From: Biomphalaria glabrata
Taxonomy: Eukaryota; Mollusca; Gastropoda; Planorbidae
DNA: 64,000 bases
Direction of reading: 5' to 3'
NCBI RefSeq assembly: GCF_947242115.1
Contig: NC_074713.1
Span: 11,848,001-11,912,000, forward strand
Position 1 is the stretch's first letter; every line of letters starts with the position of its first letter. The notes below the pieces were generated by a model, which searched no databases, was not told where the DNA came from, and saw only the letters and a program-made list of their open reading frames with translations. Positions 1 to 10,605 of this stretch are shown in pieces. The translations under genes and the position numbers were made by a program.

Positions 1-3000
1 TCTATTAAACTCATGCATTGCACTGGCTCTGTACGTACCACAACATTCTATTAAACTCATGTATTGCACTGGCTCTGTACGTATCACAACATTCTATTAA
101 ACTCATGTATTGCACTGGCTCTCTACGTATCACAACGTTCTATTAAACTCATGCATTGCACTGTCTCTGAACGTACCACAACATTCTATTAAACTCATGC
201 ATTGCACTGTCTCTGTACGTACACCATTCTATTAAACTCATGCATTGCACTGGCTCTGTACGTACCACAACATTCTATTAAACTCATGCATTGCACTGGC
301 TCTGTACGTACCACAACATTCTATTAAACTCTTGTATTGCACTGGCTCTGTACGTATCACAACATTCTATTAAACTCATGTATTGCACTGACTCTGTACG
401 TACCACAACATTCTATTAAACTCATGCATTGCACTGGCTCTGTACGTACCACAACATTCTATTAAACTCATGTATTGCACTGGCTCTGTACGTACCACAA
501 CATTCTATTAAACTCATGCATTGCACTGGCTCTGTACGTACCACAACATTCTATTAAACTCATGTATTGCACTGGCTCTGTACGTATCACAACATTCTAT
601 TAAACTCATGTATTGCACTAGCTCTGTACGTACCACAACATTCTATTAAACTCATGTATTGCACTGGCTATGTACGTATCACAACATTCTATTATACTCA
701 TGTATTGCACTGGCTCTGTACGTACCACAACATTCTATTAAACTCATGTATTGCACTGGCTCTGTACGTACCACAACATTCTATTAAACTCATGTATTGC
801 ACTGGCTCTGTACGTATCACAACATTCTATTAAACTCATGTATTGCACTCGCTCTGTACATATCACAACATTCTATTAAACTCATGTATTGCACTGGCTC
901 TGTACGTATCACAACATTCTATTAAACTCATGTATTGCACTGGCTCTGAACGTACCACAACATTCTATTAAACTCATGCATTGCACTGGCTCTGTACGTA
1001 CCACAACATTCTATTAAACTCATGCATTGCACTGGCTCTGTACGTACCACAACATTCTATTAAACTCATGCATTGCACTGGCTCTGTACGTATCACAACA
1101 TTCTATTAAACTCATGTATTGCACTGGCTCTGTACGTACCACAACATTCTATTAAACTCATGTATTGCACTGGCTCTGTACGTACCACAACATTCTATTA
1201 AACTCATGCATTACACTGGCTCTGTACGTACCACAACATTCTATTAAACTCATGCATTGCACTGGCTCTGTACGTACCACAACATTCTATTAAACTCATG
1301 TATTGCACTGACTCAGAGCGTATCACAACATTCTATTAAACTCATGTATTGCACTGGCTCTGTACGTACCACAACATTCTATTAAACTCATGTATTGCAC
1401 TGGCTCTGTACGTACCACAACATTCTATTAAACTCATGTATTGCACTGACTCTGTACGTACCACAACATTCTATTAAACTCATGTATTGCACTGGCTCTG
1501 TACGTACCACAACATTCTATTAAACTCATGCATTGCACTGGCTCTGTACGTATCACAACATTCTATTAAACTCATGCATTGCACTGGCTCTGTACGTACC
1601 ACAACATTCTATTAAACTCATGCATTGCACTGGCTCTGTACGTACCACAACATTCTATTAAACTCATGTATTGCACTGGCTCTGTACGTACCACAACATT
1701 CTATTACACTCATGCATTGCACTGGCTCTGTACGTACAACAACATTCTATTAAACTCATGCATTGCACTGGCTCTGTACGTATCACAACATTCTATTAAA
1801 CTCATGCATCGCACTGGCTCTGTACGTATCACAATATTATATGAAACTCATGCATTGCACTGTCTCTGAACGTACCACAACATTCTATTAAACTCATGCA
1901 TTGCACTGGCTCTGTACGTACCACAACATTCTATTAAACTCATGCATTGCACTGGCTCTGTACGTACCACAACATTCTAGTAAACTCATGCATTGCACTG
2001 GCTCTGTACGTACCACAACATTCTATTAAACTCATGTATTGCACTGGCTCTGTACGTATCACAACATTCTATAAAACTCATGTATTGCACTGGCTCTGTA
2101 CATACCACAACATTCTATTAAACTCATGCATTGCACTGGCTCTGTACGTATCACAACATTCTATTAAACTCATGCATTGCACTGTCTCTGAACGTACCAC
2201 AACATTCTATTAAACTCATGTATTGCACTGGCTCTGTACGTACCACAACATTCTATTAAACTATTGCATTGCACTGGCTCTGTTCGTACCACAACATTCT
2301 ATTAAACTCATGCATTGCACTGGCTCTGTACGTACCACAACATTCTATTAAACTCATGTATTGCACTGGCTCTGTACGTATCACAACATTCTATTAAACT
2401 CATGTATTGCACTGGCTCTCTACGTATCACAACGTTCTATTAAACTCATGCATTGCACTGTCTCTGAACGTACCACAACATTCTATTAAACTCATGCATT
2501 GCACTGTCTCTGTACGTACACCATTCTATTAAACTCATGCATTGCACTGGCTCTGTACGTACCACAACATTCTATTAAACTCATGCATTGCACTGGCTCT
2601 GTACGTACCACAACATTCTATTAAACTCTTGTATTGCACTGGCTCTGTACGTATCACAACATTCTATTAAACTCATGTATTGCACTGACTCTGTACGTAC
2701 CACAACATTCTATTAAACTCATGCATTGCACTGGCTCTGTACGTACCACAACATTCTATTAAACTCATGCATTGCACTGGCTCTGTACGTACCACAACAT
2801 TCTATTAAACTCATGCATTGCACTGGCTCTGTACGTACCACAACATTCTATTAAACTCATGTATTGCACTGGCTCTGTACGTATCACAACATTCTATTAA
2901 ACTCATGTATTGCACTAGCTCTGTACGTACCACAACATTCTATTAAACTCATGTATTGCACTGGCTATGTACGTATCACAACATTCTATTATACTCATGT

Positions 3001-3427
3001 ATTGCACTGGCTCTGTACGTACCACAACATTCTATTAAACTCATGTATTGCACTGGCTCTGTACGTACCACAACATTCTATTAAACTCATGTATTGCACT
3101 GGCTCTGTACGTATCACAACATTCTATTAAACTCATGTATTGCACTCGCTCTGTACATATCACAACATTCTATTAAATTCATGTATTGCACTGGCTCTGT
3201 ACGTATCACAACATTCTATTAAACTCATGTATTGCACTGGCTCTGAACGTACCACAACATTCTATTAAACTCATGCATTGCACTGGCTCTGTACGTACCA
3301 CAACATTCTATTAAACTCATGCATTGCACTGGCTCTGTACGTACCACAACATTCTATTAAACTCATGCATTGCACTGGCTCTGTACGTATCACAACATTC
3401 TATTAAACTCATGTATTGCACTGGCTC
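1..3427. repeat. 2,297-bp higher-order duplication within the satellite
   Basis: Roughly 1-1130 and 2298-3427 are near-identical copies of the same ordered run of variant monomers. Diagnostic variants recur at a fixed offset of 2,297 bp: the CTCTACGTATCACAACG unit at 121 and 2418, the short unit at about 215 and 2510, the TATACTCATG unit near 690 and 2990, and the CTCGCTCTGTACATA unit near 848 and 3145. 2,297 equals 50 monomers minus the 3 bp missing from the short unit. The copies diverge after about 1130/3427. Confidence 0.9.
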
Positions 3428-5492
3428 TGTACGTATCACAACGTTCTATTAAACTCATGCATTGCACTGTCTCTGAACGTACCACAACATTCTTTTAAAC
3501 TCATGCATTGCACTGTCTCTGTACGTACCACAACATTCTATTAAATTCATGCATTGCACTGGCTCTGTACGTACCACAATATTCTATTAAACTCATGCAT
3601 TGCACTGGCTCTGTACGTACCACAACATTCTATTAAACTCATGTATTGCACTGGCTCTGTACGTATCACAACATTCTATTAAACTCATGTATTGCACTGG
3701 CTCTGTACGTACCACAACATTCTATTAAACTCATGTATTGCACTGGCTCTGTACGTACCACAACATTCTATTAAACTCATGTATTGCACTGGCTCTGTAC
3801 GTATCACAACATTCTATTAAACTCATGTATTGCACTGGCTCTGTACGTACCACAACATTCTATTAAACTCATGCATTGCACTGGCTCTGTACGTACCACA
3901 ACATTCTATTATACTCATGTATTGCACTGGCTCTGTACGTATCACAACATTCTATTAAACTCATGCATTGCACTGGCTCTGTACGTACCACAACATTCTA
4001 TTAAACTCATGCATTGCACTGGCTCTGTACGTATCACAACATTCTATTAAACTCATGCATTGCACTGGCTCTGTACGTACCACAACATTCTATTAAACTC
4101 ATGCATTGCACTGGCTCTGTACGTACCACAACATTCTATTAAACTCATGTATTGCACTGGCTCTGTACGTATCACAACATTCTATTAAACTCATGCATTG
4201 CACTGGCTCTGTACGTACCACAACATTCTATTAAACTCATGCATTGCACTGGCTCTGTACGTACCACAACATTCTATTAAACTCATGCATTGCACTGGCT
4301 CTGTACGTATCACAACATTCTATTAAACTCATGTATTGCACTGGCTCTGTACGTACCACAACATTCTATTAAACTCATGTATTGCATTGGCTCTGTACGT
4401 ATCACAACATTCTATTAAACTCATGCATTGCACTGGCTCTGTACGTATCACAACATTCTATTAAACTCATGCATTGCACTGGCTCTGTACGTATCACAAC
4501 ATTCTATTAAACTCATGCATTGCACTGGCTCTGTACGTATCACAACATTCTATTAAACTCATGCATTGCACTGGCTCTGTACGTACCACAACATTCTATT
4601 AAACTCATGCATTGCACTGGCTCTGTACGTACCACAACATTCTATTAAACTCATGCATTGCACTGGCTCTGTACGTACCACAACATTCTATTAAACTCAT
4701 GTATTGCACTGGCTCTGTACGTACCACAACATGCTATTAAACTCATGCATTGCACTGGCTCTGTACGTACCACAACATTCTATTAAACTCATGCATTGCA
4801 CTGGCTCTGTACGTACCACAACATTCTATTAAACTCATGTATTGCACTGGCTCTGTACGTACCACAACATTCTATTAAACTCATGTATTGCACTGGCTCT
4901 GTACGTACCACAACATTCTATTAAACTCATGTATTGCACTGGCTCTGTACGTATCACAACATTCTATTAAACTCATGCATTGCACTGGCTCTGTACGTAT
5001 CACAACATTCTATTAAACTCATGCATTGCACTGGCTCTGTACGTATCACAACATTCTATTAAACTCATGCATTGCACTGGCTCTGTACGTATCACAACAT
5101 TCTATTAAACTCATGCATTGCACTGGCTCTGTACGTATCACAACATTCTATTAAACTCATGCATTGCACTGGCTCTGTACGTATCACAACATTCTATTAA
5201 ATTCATGTATTGCACTGGCTCTGTACGTATCACAACATTCTATTAAACTCATGCATTGCACTGGCTCTGTACGTACCACAACATTCTATTAAACTCATGC
5301 ATTGCACTGGCTCTGTACGTATCACAACATTCTATTAAATTCATGTATTGCACTGGCTCTGTACGTATCACAACATTCTATTAAACTCATGTATTGCACT
5401 GGCTCTGTACGTACCACAACATTCTACTAAACTCATGCATTGCACTGGCTCTGTACGTATCACAACATTCTATCAAACTCATGCATTGCACT
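1..5492. repeat. 46-bp satellite array, about 119 units, open at left edge
   Basis: The whole stretch is a head-to-tail array of a 46-bp monomer, recognisable by the core TTCTATTAAACTCATG, then CATTGCACTGGCTCTG, then TACGTACCACAACA. Two positions alternate between units: CATGCATTG or CATGTATTG, and TACGTACC or TACGTATC. Occasional units have private changes, such as CTCTCTACG, CTCTGAACG, or a 3-bp loss giving GTACGTACACC near 215 and 2510. The last recognisable unit ends near 5492, where the sequence changes abruptly to GAGTGTGTGTGG. Because 46 is not a multiple of three, the repeat reads open for 88-96 codons in places and yields repeated MHWLCTYHN-like peptides. These are artefacts of the repeat, not genes. 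The array starts before base 1, so its full length is unknown. Confidence 0.98.
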
Positions 5493-6350
5493 GAGTGTGT
5501 GTGGTGCCCAGAGTGAGTGCATAGTGTGCTTCTTGTACCTATTCGCAACATTTGCTATTGAATTAGTAAAAAGTTTGAATTTTCTTTATAGTCAATATAT
5601 TTTCGTACAAAACTTCTATCCACTTTTTTTTTCCAAAAATGATGTTAGTTATTGTGTTTCTGAATTCGGTATTTGAAGTTCTTGAGGGTTTTGATATTAC
5701 TGATTACTAGTCCGATGCATTTGTAAAAAAAATAATAATGTTATCTTTGTCATATATTTTAACTAAGCCTTAACCAAGTTCAAGTAGAGGCTTTAATTGC
5801 TACGTTATGGACTTCACCAACCTCTCTCCCTCATACACACGCACATTAACGCATGCATCCACATTTGTTTTAACCCTTTCCAAATTATATTGCTTTTCTA
5901 ATGGCCATTCACTCTTGAAAAAGATTTGGATCTGATGGGCGTGATCTGATAAGGCTAGAAAACGAAACGCAACATAAAAGTTGATCTAGATACCTGAAGT
6001 GGATGTATTAAATCCCTGGCAAAACCGGTTCAATGTGTTTTTTTTTTTTGAGTTTTCTAATTAACGAGACTTAGTCTTAGTCATCCAGAAGCCGATGAGT
6101 CAAACTTATATTAAAGTGTTTGTTTTCCTTTTTTTGAAAGAAAAGTTAGAATAGTGTTTAAAGCCTATAGCCTGCCAGAGTGTAGCCATGTGTGCTGTAA
6201 ACTGCCTAAGGGTCGCCGGCTCCTGATTTTTCATTAGTGTTGACTCCCAAAACCCTTCACATATTATAGCTGCAAGGTATCAGATTAGAATAATTTGTGT
6301 TTTTTTTTTTTTGTTCTGAATATTCCTTCAGACTCTGAAGAAATTACACT
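5493..6350. other. Non-coding flank of the satellite
   Basis: No supported gene. The stretch is AT-rich with several poly-T runs. A short GAGACTTAGTCTTAGTC stretch near 6066 resembles the tail of the LINE fragment at 14535-14800. Confidence 0.5.
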
Positions 6351-6600
6351 CTAGCCCAAACCTCCCGCAGGACGATTGGGGATGGCAGCGGGCATGTTTC
6401 GAACCAAGGACATCGAGACCACCGAAAGACTATCCAGAGCACAAACAACAATAGAAAACACAAACATTCCAAGTATAGAATTAATATCTAATATATAAAG
6501 TAGAATGTAAGGTGTGTGTATGCTCTGTGTAGAAATCAACACCGTTTGACCAATCTTTACGAAGTTTTGCACGCAAGTTTCTTAGATCATTGCAGAGGTC
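6351..6600 (-). repeat. Possible tRNA-derived SINE or dispersed repeat
   Basis: On the minus strand the sequence around 6395-6410 reads TGGTTCGAAAC, a good match to a pol III B box, inside a GC-richer block. The 73-codon frame here has no recognisable protein similarity. An A box is not clear, so a tRNA-derived SINE is only the leading guess. Confidence 0.35.
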
Positions 6601-6689
6601 GTAGTATATGTTTGAATACATCCGTCCCCGCTACTACGATCAGCGTCGTGTATTTCTACTAGTTAGAGCATATTTTATTATGTTTTTAT

Positions 6690-7165
6690 TTTACAAAGTT
6701 GTCTGTCTATTTGTCTGTCTGGTACAAAGTTTGTACACGTTTTTTTTTTTGACGATCTCGGATCAAGCTGCAGAATTATTTCTTTTACCTAACAACACAA
6801 GAATCAATTTTTAAAAAGACCATTTAACTATAGGTAATTAATTATTATGTTTGGTATCTCAAACTAGGGAAAGAAATTGTACTTGACTGAAGTGGTGGTG
6901 TAAGCTGAATTATTCCACTCTTTAGGTTGCCGATCTAAATTGAAATAATCAATATATTAGTATAAAATCTTTTCTAATCATAAGTGCCTCACTAACAGAG
7001 TGGTAAGTATGTCAGCTTGAGCCACGAGTTTAAATTCAGGTCGCACAGATTTATCGTTGTTGAGCCAGATATACTACAAATTGAATGACTTGACTGCTCC
7101 AAACTAATTGATACAATTATACTTGTACATCGTATAAGCTTTTTTTTATGTTTTTTTTTTTTTTT
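6690..7165. repeat. Dispersed repeat, family A (MITE- or SINE-like)
   Basis: This is one copy of a repeat also present at 19610-20290 and in part at 11700-11880 (minus) and 24690-24830. Shared landmarks in order: TGTCTGTCTGGTA, GTTTGTACACGTT, TCTCGGATCAAGCTG, TTCTTTTACCT-ACAACACAAGAATCAA, GGTAATTAATTATT, TGGTGGT-TAAGCTGAATTA, and an end near ATCGTATAAGCTT. The outer ends (AAAGCTTATATCA and, reversed, AAAGCTTATACGA) look like degenerate terminal inverted repeats, which suggests a non-autonomous DNA element. A tRNA-like stretch in the 3' half (TTTAAATTCAGG) leaves a SINE possible. Confidence 0.7.
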
Positions 7166-7199
7166 GTTTTTAATTCCTAAAAAGAAAACGTCTTCCACC

Positions 7200-8560
7200 C
7201 ATTAGAGATTTTGGTTCATACATCGAGGCCAATCTATAACTCTTTGTGTAGGCCTATTTGGTGTACAAAATGCAGAAATATTGATAAGGAAATTATTATT
7301 TCAATATCTCTCCCGATTGTTCTCTTTTCATTTTCTAAGTTTTTAGATTCCGCAAATATTACCACCACATTTCTACATATTGCTTTTTCTTCTTTATCAC
7401 TCTTACTGAATTTTATCGCTGAAAAAGAAAAGCGCGATCTTAAAAATCAAAACGGGAACAAAGAGCAGATTACTGTGATTGACTTTTAGAAACTCTCCCT
7501 AAGCCTCTTACACTTTCAAATCAAAATACCATCAATGAACGGGGAGAAAGACAGCAGAATGTTTACGTTGATGTGGGAGGGAAACATCGTTGTTGTTTTT
7601 TTTTATAACGGAAATTTCCGATTTTCAGAGCTCTCAGCCAGTCGCAGACAAATAAATGTCACAAGTGCTATCATTTATATTGAAAAAGAATATAGATCTA
7701 AAATCATTATTGGGTAGACTTTTTTTGCTGCAACTGTAAACTTTCACTATTTCCAAAACAAAACAATGCGTTTCTATTTTTATCAGGGTAAAAAATGGCA
7801 TAGTTTCGCTTGTTGAATGTTTTGGGCGAGTCTTCGGAATTGAAGATTATTACGTCTTGGTCCAAACTAACTGAAAGACGCTAGGCCCTCATGTGGCTAG
7901 GGGATGGGAGCGGGGCCATGGACACAACGCGTAGCGCTTATCACAGGTCCAGGCAACCATCCATAGAGAAAAGGAGGAGGTTGGCCAAATGACACAACAT
8001 TAGTCAATCATCTATTTTGCAACAAATGTTTATACAAGAAGATTTATGTTTAATCAAATTGAATGACAAAAGAAAACTACGATTATGTGACTTACATTTT
8101 GAAAAACAATTTACAGAATTATTACAATAGAAAAAAAGAGTACACCTAATTCTATTGTTAGTCGATTGAAAATTATTATTAAAAAGATAACCATTCTATA
8201 ACGTTACAATGACTACACAATTAGTAATATACTGTTAAATTAATGTTATTTCAATGCACATGTATGAGCCTAGTGAAACATTAAAAGAATAGTACAAGCT
8301 GAATAAAGATTGTTAACAGATGAGGCTTGAGAAACATCTACTTCCCAACACTTTATTAATGCATCATTTATCTATCACTGCATCAGTGCTTTAGGTAATC
8401 ATCGTAAGTACATTAAAGTCCAAGCGATTACTTTTCAAACATAATAGGTATACTTTAAGAGTTTAAGAGTTAAGTACAGTTTTGCAAACGTAGCTAAATA
8501 CAAAAACACCTAAATGTCCCTTTTTCAAATAATGAAACAAATGAAACTATTTTCACAAAT
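7200..8560. other. Gene-poor interval
   Basis: Apart from the proposed polyadenylation signal of the histidine-rich gene near 8352, nothing recognisable is present. Open frames at 7211 and 7535 are short, AT-driven and without protein-like composition. Confidence 0.5.
8352..8357 (-). terminator. Candidate polyadenylation signal AATAAA
   Basis: TTTATT on the plus strand is AATAAA on the minus strand, about 300 nt downstream of the stop codon of the histidine-rich peptide gene. It is the nearest canonical hexamer I found; use is inferred. Confidence 0.4.
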
Positions 8561-8561
8561 T

Positions 8562-8706
8562 AACCGGCAGCCACTGCGGTCTGAACCTGCTGGATGGTTC
8601 ATTACAAATTACCCGGCTGCAGCTGAGGCCAGAACCTGCTGGATGGCTCATTTCAAATTAACCGGCTGCAGCCGCGGCCTGTGCCTGTTGGATGGCTCTC
8701 AGTAAA
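8562..8706 (-). repeat. Three tandem copies of a ~49-bp unit over the 3' end of the His-rich gene
   Basis: Reading the minus strand, CCATCCARCAGG followed by a CTGCAGCCGG- or CTGCCGG-TAATTTG block occurs three times in a row. The first copy encodes the last residues of the peptide (IQQAQAAAAAG) and its TAA stop. The other two copies lie in the 3' untranslated region and keep the TAA. This is a local amplification of the terminal coding segment. Confidence 0.85.
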
Positions 8707-8921
8707 AGACTAAAGAGAATCGCCTCTTCGGATCCACTGTCACTCGAGCTGTGGTGGTCACTGCTGCCGCTGCTGCTGCTTTTGGAGGACTCCTCGTGGT
8801 GATGGTGGTGCTCATGCTTATGCGAGTGCTTCTCCTCATGGTGATGGTGGTGATGGTGCTTGGACGCTTCCGCCAAGATCAAGCAGACAAGAAACAGGAA
8901 CGCTATGGTTGTGGAGTTCAT
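8658..8921 (-). CDS. Secreted histidine-rich small protein, 87 aa
   Basis: A single-exon frame of 87 codons. Residues 1-20 (MNSTTIAFLFLVCLILAEAS) are a textbook signal peptide with a hydrophobic core and a small-residue cleavage site. The predicted mature part starts with a run of seven His, then EEKHSHKHEHHHHHEE, giving 17 His in all. It continues with a Ser/Gly/Asp-rich acidic stretch and a short amphipathic tail rich in Leu, Gln and Ala. A TATA box lies about 150 bp upstream of the ATG. Poly-His with Glu/Asp suggests binding of Zn, Cu or Ni, but the family is not recognised and that role is inference. The frame could be part of a longer spliced gene, but start, signal peptide, stop, TATA box and AATAAA signal make a compact self-contained unit. 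Confidence 0.75.
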   Translation of the reverse strand: MNSTTIAFLFLVCLILAEASKHHHHHHHEEKHSHKHEHHHHHEESSKSSSSGSSDHHSSSDSGSEEAILFSLLLRAIQQAQAAAAAG

Positions 8922-9071
8922 GCTTAAAAATCGCAGTCCACACTCAGGCTGTGACTCAGGCTGTGCTAATCGCTACTCTCACCGTTATTTTTCGGCAAGC
9001 ACAAATGTTCGCGATTCTCCGCAATCCTATGAAAGCAGTGGAAAGATGTGTCCCCGTGTCGTCGCTTTGAA

Positions 9072-9079
9072 TATTTATA
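9072..9079 (-). promoter_or_regulatory. TATA box of the His-rich peptide gene
   Basis: The minus strand reads GGTATAAATATTC, a near-consensus TATAAATA box. Transcription would be expected to begin about 30 bp downstream (near 9040-9050), giving a leader of roughly 120-130 nt before the ATG at 8921. Confidence 0.6.
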
Positions 9080-9677
9080 CCTTTCAAGAATGTTCTCAAT
9101 TAGTTATATGTTCCACCGCGTTTTGTTTGATTCACGGATCCAATTAACTCTCTACAATATGCAGCACATGTTCACCTTTTCAAAAAAAAAAAAGGTAAAT
9201 TGCATCACTATTGTGTCATTTTCTATGCAGCCATTGCATAAGTTTGATCTAATGTGTAGAAACTAGGTCTTACGCAGAGGGTAAATGTACTACAAAACAT
9301 CACATCGCCGCAGTGAATTTTTAAAGCTTTTTTTTTTTAACTTAGGTCACGTGATTAATTGACAGAAGTCATTCTATCAAAGGACAGACTCTAAAGACAG
9401 CCATTAGTTGCTCTACGTGCTCGCCCCTTCATCTAGTTCATCAATTCGACACACTACGTTTGGCTGAGACATTTTTGTTTAATAACCCTTGACCTGACTT
9501 TGGCAGCTTTTTTTGTTTTTACCTGGTCACATAAGTAGGTCAGAAAAGAGTGAACTATTTGAAACGTAAATGAAATCGCTAAATGTTAACTCGAAATAGT
9601 ATCAAAGTTAGATTGGAATCGATGGCACTGAACACCACGATGATGATAAGATAATTTAGGCAAAGGTTTATCTAAGG

Positions 9678-9878
9678 CAGCGGTTCTCAACCTTTTAAGC
9701 TCGGCGCCCCCATTTTAGAATCCCCCACTCTGCCGCGACCCCCCCCCACACACACACACACATACATCAATTGAAGAATAGACAAAAACAATCCATAGAT
9801 TCGATGGTCTTAAACGACCCCTGGGAAATCGTCAATCGACCCCCTAAAGCGTCGCGACCCACAGGTTGAGAACCCTTG
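9678..9878. mobile_element. 201-bp hAT-type MITE with 8-bp target duplication
   Basis: The element starts CAGCGGTTCTCAACC and ends, reversed, CAAGGGTTCTCAACC, so the terminal inverted repeats match over at least 15 bp with two changes. It is flanked by a perfect 8-bp duplication ATCTAAGG at 9670-9677 and 9879-9886. Size, CAG-type ends and 8-bp duplication are diagnostic of the hAT superfamily. It has no coding capacity and contains a C-run plus CA repeat. Confidence 0.92.
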
Positions 9879-9886
9879 ATCTAAGG

Positions 9887-10374
9887 CTTGACTCCCGAAA
9901 TAGGTTTAAGTGTTTTTTCTTTTCCGTAGACTTTTGGAAAGCTTATCTATTAGTAAAACTTTGCCGAAAGAAAGGTTCTCAAAGTCGATACCAGAAAGAT
10001 ATTGCTATTATTAATTAGGAATATTTGGATATACACGACTGTTAGGAGTCAAACCTGCCATGATTCTAACCTGAGTCTTACCTGCAATATGAGTTTAATG
10101 TCAGAGGTCTGCCCAGATTATTCTGTTTTATATTAATTATATTTCAAACTTTAAATTAGACCAACACCGACAGAAACATACATAGAGGAATATGATTAGT
10201 ACACTTAAGAAAAGGCTACTAAATAATTGACTCAGGGAATCGAATGCATAGACTAATAGCCAATACACAATATAGAGATGGTGAAACACATCAGCAACTA
10301 ACGTCTTAATGACTCATGTCATACTAAATAAGTTAAATATAATGAAATTAAATATTGTGATATAGAAAGAGGGC
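9887..10374. other. No recognisable feature
   Basis: AT-rich interval without gene, tandem repeat or element ends that I can support. Confidence 0.4.
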
Positions 10375-10605
10375 TTTACCGAGAAAAAAATATTGGAGAC
10401 CAAAAGAAAATCCGCTGCCGAGGACAGACGCAGACTGCGAAAAGAAAATCTTAATCGACCTCCGGCGGACAATGGTTATGCTCGCCCTGGATGTGGCAAA
10501 ATATGTAGGCCAAGCTGGGGCTGCGTATCCACGGGAAATGACGCATTCCTCATTAATATTCGGACTCGAAGTCAAGCCTTATTATTATTATTTACCGACA
10601 GTGCA
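10375..10605 (+). mobile_element. LINE 3'-end fragment (C2H2-tailed family)
   Basis: The frame beginning near 10393 reads EDRRRLRKENLNRPPADN and then GCGKICRPSWGC. This is a decayed match to the basic linker plus CxxCGKxCRxxxGLxxH zinc finger that closes the LINE ORF at 44764-45873. The fragment ends with GGACTCGAAGTCAAGCC followed by an ATT-repeat tail, the usual 3' tail of this family; the same end appears near 33290. The copy is 5'-truncated. Confidence 0.7.

Noticed and set aside
567-4050. Five to six open frames of 88-96 codons in the first 5.5 kb with identical MHWLCTYHN peptides
   Set aside because: They are readings of the 46-bp satellite, whose non-multiple-of-three period rotates the frame; no gene-like composition, splice or start context.
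9048-9266. Plus-strand frames over the promoter and leader of the histidine-rich gene
   Set aside because: They are antisense shadows without protein-like features; the minus-strand gene explains the composition.
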